Positions 48,367 through 57,850 of a stretch of 64,000 nucleotides of DNA are shown piece by piece. The notes below the pieces were generated by a model. It saw only the letters and a program-made list of their open reading frames with translations, was not told where the DNA came from and made no database searches. The translations under genes and the position numbers were made by a program. Position 1 is the stretch's first letter, and each line of letters begins with the position of its first letter. Source of the stretch: Spinacia oleracea (Eukaryota > Streptophyta > Magnoliopsida > Caryophyllales > Amaranthaceae); assembly GCF_020520425.1 (NCBI RefSeq), contig NC_079492.1, forward strand, positions 143,437,861 through 143,501,860, read 5' to 3'.

Positions 48367-48446
48367 TATTGTACGTATAAAAGTATGAATTAATGTTATC
48401 TGTCATTAGCGTGACTGGTTGTGATTTGGTTATGAAGAGTCAAATA

Positions 48447-48705
48447 CTTCCTCCGTCTTTTAATACTCGCAACGTTTGTTAGTTTCACGTATGTCAATGC
48501 ACAACTTTGATCATTTATAACTTAAATTCTCTTTATGCAAAAATTATAAAAAGTTGATATTTTGAAAATACACATTGAGACGAATCTAACAAGATCCCAA
48601 ATGACTATGTTTTATCTTATATAAAAAGCAGTAAGAATAGTCAAAGTAGATTATATGAATAGTGGCAAAAGTCCAAACGTTACGAGTATTAAAAGACGGA
48701 GGAAG
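48447..48705. mobile_element. Stowaway MITE
   Basis: TA-flanked. The ends CTTCCTCCGTCTTTTAATAC and GTATTAAAAGACGGAGGAAG are perfectly inverted. It is 259 bp. Confidence 0.85.
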
Positions 48706-49362
48706 TATAATTTATGTCATGTCATCCCATAAGAGAATTAGGGATAAGGCCCTAGACCAAATAAACGAATTTCATTTGATAGATAAAAGCTACTTTCTAA
48801 ATTTTTTTTAATTGCACAATTTTAGGTTTTGACACTATTCACATATTATTATATGCTTATTTTTTGTGATTTATATGTAGAGAAAAATATATTGGATCTT
48901 GTTAGATTCATCTCGAAATTTAATTTCAAATTATCAAATTTTTATAATTTTTTCATATATATAATGAGAGATATTAATGGTTAAAATAGGTAGTTGTCCA
49001 ATTTCGTAGATGCTTGTTGAATCGGACTAGAGTAAGGACGATGAACCACTTCTCTCTTCTAGATTTAATCAATATTCATCAAATTATTAATTTATTTTTC
49101 TGATGGAATCACATTATTAGTTTAAGTTACACTTTCCCCATGACTATGTATCTCAAATCCGAAACGAATGTTGAAATTTATGAACTTGAAAGCAACTTTG
49201 TATAACCCAATTAGCCCTACAGTAACTTAATTTAGGCACATCTAATGTGAGAGCTTATAAAATTGTGTTCTATTTACATAAAGTCGGCCAAAATCAACAA
49301 AGTGGTGTGTCAAACACAGTTTTCATATAAGTGCAGTTTCGTTATAGAGACAAGACATATAA

Positions 49363-50138
49363 GAGCATGTACATTGGGGCTCTTGGAGTGGCTCTCCAAG
49401 TAGCTCTCCAAATAGCTCTCCAATTAACAAGAACTAGCTCTTGGCCAACATTGGGGCTCTTGAGTGGTTCTTGAGGGGCTCTTGAGTAGCTCTTCATGGA
49501 GAGCTACTTCAAGATAGCTCTTGCCCAAGAGCCCTCCAAGAGTTGGTTCTTGTTGAAAATTGAGGAGTAATTTTTTTAAAGTAGATAGTAACTTTGGTAA
49601 AAATACAATTAAGTAGTAACTTTTTTACATTTTATATTTATGATTCAATAAAATGAAAAACTAATATGTTTAATATTTTTTTTACGGAAAATCTACAATA
49701 ATGGTAACTTTTTCTTTTTTCCTTCCCTATTTAACAAGCCTAATATTGGACTATTTATTTGCAACTAAAATTATTTTGTCGTCTTTATTTATTTTTTTTT
49801 GACGGGGTTTTCTTCTTTTTAACCCATTGGTTGAAAATAAAATGTAATTATTGTTAATATTGCAGTAACCTAAAATTTTCTATCATAGTTACTTAACTTA
49901 TTAGTTATTACCAATAAATATTAACATTGTTTGATATATATAAAATAAATGAAGAATTGACATGGGACCACCAAATGGTAAAAAAAATATTGGAGAGGTC
50001 ATTTGAAACCAACCAATGTTGGGTGTTTTTAGGAATGAATTCTTGAGTGTATCTTGTAGAGAGATAATGGTAGAGACTAGAGAGAGAGTGGAGAGCCTTC
50101 CAAGAGCTCTTTTGAAGAGTCAGCCAGTGTACGTGCTC
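49363..50138. mobile_element. PIF/Harbinger-like MITE
   Basis: TAA occurs on both sides (49360-49362, 50139-50141). The ends GAGCATGTACATTGG and CCAGTGTACGTGCTC are inverted. Subterminal AGCTCT/CTCCAAG units are repeated near both ends, most densely at 49380-49550. It is 776 bp and non-coding. Confidence 0.8.
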
Positions 50139-50495
50139 TAATCCTCTTCTTTTAAAACAAAAACCATGTATTATAACTTCATTAGAAAACCGAAATACAT
50201 AGTCAAACAAAATACAGTACAAGATCGCAAAGCACACATCGTATGAATGGCCCGTAACAAGTAGCCTATTCTTAGAGGCTAAGAGGACATTTTATTATAC
50301 TAACACCATGCATGGTTGCTGTCCATTAGCAGTACCTCTGCAGTAGAAAAAAGAGACATGGAGGGGCATGTTAGCTGATAGAATTATGATACGGAAAACA
50401 TATTAGAATCCGTGCAAATAATAAATGTGGGTTGAAATCCATATAAATGATACACCAATGTTAAAGAACTTTTAGGGACGGAGGAGCACGGAGTA

Positions 50496-50747
50496 CTACC
50501 TCGATTTCTTAAAGATCTTTACAATTAATATTTGTACAAATATAAAAATAAAATTAAAATAGATTAAGTAAGAGAAATATGTGTAAAACGGTGGGTGAGT
50601 GTAAGAAAAAATGAATAAAGTAAGAGAAAGTGAATAAAAATTTATAAATATTGTTGGGGGGGGGGAGAGAGAAGGATAAGATAGTAAATTTTTATGTCAA
50701 AAAGTAGAATAAAGCAAAATGTAAATATAATTTTGAAACGGAGATAG
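50496..50747. mobile_element. Stowaway-like MITE
   Basis: TA-flanked. The left end CTACCTCGATTTCTTAAAGA pairs with ATAATTTTGAAACGGAGATAG. It is related to 43479-43771 and lies directly downstream of the small peptide gene. Confidence 0.65.
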
Positions 50748-50806
50748 TATAAGCTAAAAAACACGTACAAGGAGGATACCTGTGACAGGGCCAGTTACGG
50801 AATTTT

Positions 50807-51016
50807 CTAAAGCGCCAGGGGGGAGTCTTGGCCAGGGATGGCATTAGTCACAGTATCAGTTACGGTATTTCCGTAAGCGCCAAAGGCGGCTGCTCCGCCA
50901 AAGGGGCCAGTTAAAAAGCCGGGGGAGTCTTGGCCAGGGATGGCATTAGTCACCGTACCAGTTACGGTATTTCCGAAAGCGCCAGAGGGGGAGTCTTGGC
51001 CAGGGATGGAAAACAT
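50807..51016 (-). CDS. Possible small gene for a tandem-repeat peptide, unknown family
   Basis: A 69-residue ORF starts in the context CAACAACAATG, close to the plant start consensus, about 105 bp below a TATATAA box (51121-51127, minus). The protein is two and a fraction copies of a unit built on AIPGQDSP and GNTVT(G/D)TVTNA; copy 2 has an inserted GFLTGPFGGAAAFGAY. A third unit starts IPGQDSP but is thrown out of frame by one missing base in the C-run at about 50818 and stops at once. The next bases would read ENSVTGPVTG in the other frame, so the ancestral protein was longer. There is no signal peptide, cysteine or membrane segment. Composition is rich in G, T, P and A. I recognise no family. 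The units are GC-rich compared with their surroundings. Confidence 0.45.
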   Translation of the reverse strand: MFSIPGQDSPSGAFGNTVTGTVTNAIPGQDSPGFLTGPFGGAAAFGAYGNTVTDTVTNAIPGQDSPLAL

Positions 51017-51120
51017 TGTTGTTGGTTTTGTTTGGAGGGATTACTACTACTGGAGTATATATGATTGATTGGGTTTGGTTTGCTTGAGTGAGATACAAAT
51101 GAGGAACGTCCAAGGTGTTC

Positions 51121-51127
51121 TTATATA
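51121..51127 (-). promoter_or_regulatory. TATA box of the small repeat-peptide gene
   Basis: TATATAA on the minus strand inside CGACTATATAAGAACACC. At the usual spacing of about 30 bp, transcription would begin near 51090 and give a leader of about 75 nt that is rich in CAA, as in many plant leaders. Confidence 0.5.
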
Positions 51128-51669
51128 GTCGTGAAAATTGTAATATTTTTATATTTTCACGTTGCATATATGCTTTAGAGAATCAAAACTTGACAAATCT
51201 TATCTCCATCTTTTTGTTTATTTGTCTAGAGCATATAGTATCTTTCATGTATGGTCTCAACTGCTTGAGGATGCTTATAATCTTTAATTATATCATGTCA
51301 TCAACTTGATGATCAACTAGAAGTCCTTGATTAACTGGTAAGATATATGCAGCCCCGGCCCGGTCTATAGTTGTCAAATAAGAACTTAATACATTTTCTA
51401 AATTTAAATTAATTATGAAGGCATGAAACATCACCGCGTTGATCTATGTAATCTGCATTAAAAAAAAGGAATACTACGTATATAACAAACAAAAAGAAAC
51501 GGAGGGAGTAGATCGATGCTAACAGGGTTTGGGTAGAAGAAAGTATTTTGTGAGAATAGCTCCTGGCTTTGATCTGCAAGATTCTAGATAAGTGTGTAAT
51601 GTTACTGCTGACTAATGACTAATAGTGTAATGTTACTGTCTGGTTTCCTCAACAACAATATTCAATAGA

Positions 51670-51890
51670 TCTTACTTAATCTGCCCTTCTTATTCCCTCT
51701 TCTCAGGAAGACATTCTTTCTTGTGTTGTGCCTCTCCTAACACTGCGTAGAAGGCAGCCTAATTATCAGAATTCAAACGAAATGGAATACTTTTTAGGCA
51801 CTGCCTGCCAACTCATCCATTTAACAACCTGTAACCCCATGCAAGCTAAGCTCCATGCCTCCATTGTTGGCATCACCATATCATCTTAAT
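51670..51890 (+). pseudogene. Possible F-box gene remnant
   Basis: An open stretch beginning near 51710 reads QEDILSCVVPLLTLRRRQPN, reminiscent of the F-box core (LP.DILS.VV..L.L..A..T), then continues open to a stop just before the hAT element at 51891 without further resemblance. It lies about 110 bp after a segment shared with the downstream flank of the intact F-box gene. Weak evidence. Confidence 0.2.
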
Positions 51891-52160
51891 TGAAGATGGT
51901 CGTGGGCCGGGCCGGGCTTCGTGTCAAGACCACGGGTCGTGGGCCTAGCCGGACCAGGCACAATCTAGGCCCACGTTGTATCGTAGCGGGCCGGGCCGAA
52001 AAGTTCAAAACAATGCCTAGTCCCGGCACGAGCCCACGGGCTTTTGTGCCGGGCCGGCCGTCGTGCCTAAGGCTGATTTTACAAAATTTTGCGTGCTTTT
52101 TCCAAAAAATTATGGCCACGACTTCGTGCCTGTGCCGGGTCGGGCCCACAACCATCTTTA
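51891..52160. mobile_element. hAT-like MITE with GGGCC-rich interior
   Basis: A perfect 8-bp duplication ATCTTAAT lies at 51883-51890 and 52161-52168. The terminal repeats are TGAAGATGGTCGTGGGCC and GGGCCCACAACCATCTTTA. Inside are repeated GGGCCGGGC and CGTG units. It is 270 bp. Long ORFs on both strands are artefacts of the GC-rich repeats. Confidence 0.85.
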
Positions 52161-52619
52161 ATCTTAATAGTAGCTTAAGCCTTTAATCTTAATACTCCGT
52201 AGTAGCTAAGCTAAGCCAAGACTTGATAGAATTATCTGCAATAACAATACTCCCAGCTTCAAGGGAACACCAACAATAAGTGACTAAGTGAGTGTTAATT
52301 ACCACCATGCGAAAATGTTTAAGGCTAATTAAATTACTAAAACCTGTTGACCAACCCTGTTTAGCGTTGGAACAAAATTAAGCTTCAGAACTACAACTCG
52401 GGAATCATATTAGACCCCAGAAACCAAATGAAGTATTAAAGTAGGCTTGAATTGAAGAAAACAAAAGTTGGCAACGCAAGATTCCTCAGAATTTACATTC
52501 ATTCCATAGTTGAGCTTTTTTAGTTTTACCCTTGATATGAATATCGATGTAAAGCTCTTTCAAAACAGTTGCATTACTCAAAATGTAAGCCAGCAACTCA
52601 AGCTCATCATTAATCCCGT

Positions 52620-53310
52620 TAAGTGTTTGGTGTGATCATGGGAAACGGAATGGAAAGGTATCAAATAAGCGTTATCGTTATAACTTGTTTGGTTTAACAA
52701 CATAATGGTTTTACATTCTTGACTTACTTTCTCTTGTTGTCAAAGTTCTAAGTATTGTTTTCACTTTTCAGCAAATACTTAAACAATAATTATAAAAGTT
52801 TTGAAAATCATAGTGTCACTGAGTACATAATTTTCATATAATAATACTAATAGTTATTAGTGAGTGATGCTCGAACATCAAAGGATTTTTTTTTTATTAT
52901 ATGATAAATTAATGAGTAATTCATCAAAGTTAAATAAAATGATAAAATTATTGTATATGGCCAAATCAAATAATAGAAAAAATTGATGAAAATAACAAAT
53001 TGAGAAGAAAATGGCAAAAGAATGATTTTTTTAGATCTGCAATGACAAATCGTTATAATGACAAAAGAAAACCAGGGATGAAAGAGACCGAGGAAGAAGG
53101 TGCATTTTGTGACTTTTTCCCCTTTTGGGTTAAAAAGAATAGGGACAATTATTACCGCAGGTGAGGGAGTGGTATCGTTTCGGTAGATTGTGTTACCATG
53201 AGCTAACGGATTAGGTTATTGTACTATCAAACCAAACACTCTATAACGAATTCGGTTGTTTGTTACAGTTTCCATGTCCCTTTTTTCACTAACCAAACAT
53301 GCACTAGATG
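52620..53310. mobile_element. Possible Tourist-like element
   Basis: The left part GTGTTTGGTGTGATCATGGG and the right part TCACTAACCAAACATGCAC are partly inverted, and GGAAACGG / GTTTCC follow inside. No exact target duplication was found. The rest of 52169-53760 shows nothing I can support. Confidence 0.3.
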
Positions 53311-53761
53311 TGTTACGGCTTTTAAGATTAGAGCACTTTTGCAATTTCACCCAATTTTGACCGAGAAATTCATACATTTTCAATTTTTTTAAAAAAGTTT
53401 TTGTATTAATTTTTAGATACCAAACACATTTTACGTGATTATCTTATCAGCCATTCATTTTAATCAATGGTAGAAAAATACTCCAACAGTTTCGTGTTAT
53501 TTATGGATTTGTGGACTGCCAGTAAACAAGAGATGTGTCTTCTATATGAATTCTTGTGACTTTGTGAGTACTAATAATTAGGCATTTGATAAGGGGGTCC
53601 AATACTCCGTACTAAACAATCTGACTATATTCTGGCAAGTAAGATATAAGAAACAATAATTGGCATATTATGGATCAGTTTAATCTCAAACATTCATCAA
53701 TGTTTTCCAAAGTATACAAGCTAGCCATAAAATTTACCATTTGAACAAGTAAAAAGGATCA

Positions 53762-54870
53762 CGGACCGCCAAAGGTGACTACATGCCGCTTATCCCTGGC
53801 CTCATGAGTATCAAAAACACCATATTTAGGGTTGTTTGTATACGTTTCAGTATCAGCCGCATCAACAATAGCACAGGTTTCATCCACCACAACAAAATCT
53901 TTTCAACCTAAGTAGCAGGATCAAAATCAGGATAAGAAAAGAACAGAACAAAATTTAGTCTTTTCACATTGAACACTGACTAGTGACTATGCACTAGCCT
54001 GTTTCTTACCTGTAGAGTGACAAGAACGTGTTTGGAAATTTACCTGTTTTTTTTAGGGGGTTTTGAAATTTTACCTGGTAAACAAAGAACTTGTTTACAT
54101 AAACGTGTTCTCCATTTTCAGATAATGGGTGCAAACTGCAAAGCAATGTCGATAGGGCTCTGATCTGACAACTACGAACCTGCATTCAGAACTGAAACAG
54201 TGTAAATCGCCTGCTTGTGTAGATGGTTATGTCTAAATCAGCAACTCGGTCAACAGAATCTCTGTAAAATCAAAGTTCTTTCTTCGAAGACTGAAATTGA
54301 ACCTCTAAAAGGTCTTACAATTTCTTCCAAGCCCAAGCTCCTAAACCATCACAGATGAAAATATGAAATATACTCATCAGAATTTATAGTAGACTTTTTT
54401 TCCAAAAGTGATTTCTCTGAAGCCTGCCCTGTAGGTTATCTTAATACTTTGTAAAACATTCTATTACTAGTGTCAGCTAAATAATGGCGAATACTTACAA
54501 CTGCAGAAATGAAGAACCTTGTCCGGTTGTCTTTGTACTTGAACAGATTTACCTGGAAAACAAGCAAAAGAAGAAAAAAAATGCTCTGTAATTGCTGCAG
54601 TGCACATCAAAAAGTAGAACTTCTACTGTTTGATGGTGCAAGCTGATCTCCACCTAAACCAGCTAAGCTTAAGCTTCAAATCTCAATAGATATAATTACA
54701 CCAACCAACAGAATTAAATGCAAATTAGCTCACTTAATGTCCACCCAGCAACTACCGGAACACCACCACCACTGAGAATGATTTCCCCTGAATTGTACCA
54801 GGATGATAGAGCTCTTGGGTTATAACTCCTAAAAACGGTACCAACTCCGCTATAATTCTTCAACTGAATT
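53762..54870 (-). pseudogene. Possible host-gene exons of unknown family
   Basis: Four minus-strand stretches are bounded by plausible splice sites. About 54865-54740 reads VFRSYNPRALSSWYNS then GEIILSGGGVPVVAGW. 54552-54499 reads VNLFKYKDNRTRFFISAV. 54180-54076 reads VRSCQIRALSTLLCSLHPL, then EHVYVNKFFVYQ. About 53905-53762 reads FVVVDETCAIVDAADTETY, then NPKYGVFDTHEARDKRHV and a stop. The frames do not all join cleanly: the last needs a non-obvious acceptor because an in-frame stop lies just upstream. So this is either a decayed gene end or my exon limits are wrong. I cannot name the protein. LINE sequence begins right upstream. Confidence 0.25.
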
Positions 54871-54949
54871 GTTTAACCTTATGCATACTACATCGCAGAG
54901 TGCAGCACGAATCGGTTATAATTAATCATATGCTAACCAAATTTGAAAG

Positions 54950-57480
54950 AACACAGAAGATCAAAGAAAAGAAAAACTAGACCAATTGGTAATTTCTTTT
55001 CAGGGGTTATATAGTTCATGTTCCAACTATAATGACATGCATCTTCTTTCCGGAAAAAATTAAACAATAATGGTATTTTTGTAAAAAGGAGGGACATCAA
55101 CAAAGACCTGGTGACCAACTGCCATTGTGAGGGAGTTCGCAGCTAAAACAATGTACCACCATATTCCGAGCCCTTGGAATATGAGTAACTGTTATTGAAG
55201 AAAACCTTGTCAAAAGACTTGCCACATCATTTAACACAGAAGATAACTCATGATGATGATGATGATTATCAATTGTGTCTAACATAGTTAGCAAAGACAT
55301 AGCATCTGCAGTTTTTCCACCTTGTACACCACTGCCATAATCAGACCCTCCCTAATTGCCAGAAGACCTTCTGAAAACGCCACCACCCCAGCTACACTCA
55401 GACCCTTCCATGCACCATCTGTGTTCAATTTCAAATGGTCCGCTGGAGGAGCAGTCCAAACATGTTGTGCATATGTGTAATCTCTCATTCTTGCTTTTCC
55501 TTTTCCCTGCAAAATCAAGTTTGTTGCCACCCAATCCACATAGAAACTATTATAGATTGAAAAGGACTTCATCATTTTTAAATCAAACACAGCCCTATTT
55601 CTAGCCCTCCAAATATCCAAATGGCAATAGAAAAAATAACCCTCCACTCCATCTTCTGAGATAAATTATACACCACCCAGCACACCCAATCCATTTTATT
55701 AAAAAACGAATCTAGATTTTATTTTTTAAAAAAACTGTAGTCTTTGAAAAATAAAATTCCAGAGAATAGATTCCCAACAATCCCTAAACAGATGTAAATG
55801 ACTTTCAGAACTAATTCTACACCTCACGTAAGTAGGAGAGATACAATCAAGAACAAAGGACAATTTCTGAGCAACAGGAAGAATCTCATTGCAACAGTTC
55901 CACAACAACATCCTATACTTAAATGGAACCCTCACTTTCCACAGGTTCTTCCAAGAAAAAAAAATTCCTATTATTGCTGCTATTTATGGAAGGTTGTAGT
56001 AATGAATTATAAGCAGATTTAATATTGAAAATTCCATCCTTAGAAGGGGCATACTTAATGAAATCTTCCTGGGAACTGCTAACTGAAAGAGGGGTAGCAA
56101 GAATTAGATTATAAAAAGAAGCAGGAATGATATGTTTAATATTTATCCAAAAAAAGCACCATTCTTTATGATATCGCATACAAACCAGTGGGTCTTAGAC
56201 TCCGGAATATCTTTTTCCACATATTTATAAATCGGTCCCGGATCTACACCACGATGATACCACAGAGAGGTAGTTTTACCATTCCCAATTCCAACTATCA
56301 AACCTTTATGAAGAAGAGATCTACCCTTTAAAATATCCCTCCACATAGGAGAAATGAGAATGCGACGAATTAGAAATACAATCAAAGAAAGCAGAGTTTC
56401 TTTTAATATTTTTCATTAAAGAGACGAACCCACAATTTCTCGGGATTATTAAGCATTTTCCATCCCAATTTTGCCATAAAAGCAATATTCCACTCCTTTA
56501 ACCTACGAATTCCCAGACCTCCCACACTCATTGGTTTAGTAACATTTCCCCATGAGGTCCTAGAAAGATATCTAGATCTATTCACCTTGTTCCAAAGAAA
56601 CTCCCTACATCCTTTCTCAAGTTTAGCAATCACAGAATGAGGCAAAATAGAAGTTTGCATAGAGTATAATGGATAAGTATTTAAAACTGATTTGATTAAG
56701 CTTGGATTGCCAACCTCGAATTCTGTCCATAGTCTTATCTAGAAGACCCATAAAGTTTGTAATCTTTAACTTATTAGGTCTAATGTCAACACCCAGATAT
56801 TTACCAAAAGTCGAAGTAGTTTTTAGACCATAAGTGGCAGCTATAGAATGTCTTATTGAATGCCCCATTTTAGTTGGAAAAAATTAAAAACGATTTTGTC
56901 ATGTTAATTTTCAACCCTGATAAATTACTAAAAGTGTCCAAGGTATGCATAATCACATCCATGTTATCAACAGTAGCATTGCCAAACAGAAACACATCAT
57001 CCGCATAGAAAACATGAGAGACACTTATGTTTCTAGTCAATTTTAAAGGTTTCCAGTTTCCTAAGTTAACCTCCTCCTCTATCAAAGTTGACAATCTATC
57101 AAGACATAAGACAAAAATATACGACGACAAGGGATCACCCTGACGTATCCCTCTTGACGGCTTAAAATTATTACAAACTTCCCCGTTCCATAAAACAGAA
57201 ATACTAGGAGTCATAATACAACACATGATTAAACGAATAAAGACTCCGGGAAATCATAACTAACAAGGGTATCATGGATAAAGCTCCATTCAAGACTATC
57301 ATACGCCTTAGTAAGATCCAACTTTAAAGCCATAATATTCTTCCTTTTTTACAGTTATGAAAATAGTGTGTCACCTCCTTTACCAAGATGACATCATCCT
57401 CAATTCCCCTCCCTTTAATGAAGCTTGATTGAAAAGGACTTATAATCTTAGAAAGAATAGGACTTATAATCTAGTGGAAA
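54950..57480 (-). mobile_element. 5'-truncated L1-type LINE, decayed
   Basis: In order on the minus strand: reverse transcriptase (57226-56870) with SRGIRQGDPLSSYIFVLCLD and intact FYADDVFLF; a thumb part (56868-56623) with FGKYLGVDIRPNKLKI; a connecting region (56660-55919) with RLKEWNIAFMAKLGWKMLNN; the zinc-binding part (55935-55726); and RNase H (55647-55097) with LKLNTDGAWKG. Frameshifts separate each part. Upstream of the polymerase only broken KLDLTKAYDSLEWS-like sequence remains to about 57480. It is the same family as the fragment at 22610-23590. Confidence 0.88.
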
Positions 57481-57850
57481 CAATTTTAGTTATCAACTAG
57501 ACATATGAAATGAAGTATTTAACTATCTTTCTTCCTCATTCCCTGTCCGAATAATACAAAATGCCCAAGAAATTAAGATATCTTTCACAACTAGACATTC
57601 ATGATGTGGGAAAAAAAAAAATCATTTTCTGGACGACGAAGTGGGTAGGGGAGGGTGTAAAAAAAATTCAAGCAAGTAAACCTTTATGAAATGACCTAGC
57701 ATTAGAAAGTCAGACAATTGAAAATTATGAAAACCATATGCATCTTTGGATTGAAATAGAACAGAAAGTACTTGATAAATTTCCATAAAATTTAGCTTAA
57801 AACTCACAACAGTTCTAGATATGTTCAGTTCCCCGATTGAGATTCACTCT
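57481..57850. other. Unassigned gap between two LINEs
   Basis: On the minus strand 57807-57622 is open and contains FQSKDAYGFHNFQLSDFLML before an AAG/GTTTAC donor-like site, so it could be a stray host exon, but there is no family match that I recognise. A 12-nt A-run at 57609 may mark a retroelement tail. Confidence 0.25.

Noticed and set aside
51886-52186. ORFs of 89 and 98 codons on both strands
   Set aside because: They arise from the GC-rich inverted repeats of the hAT MITE.
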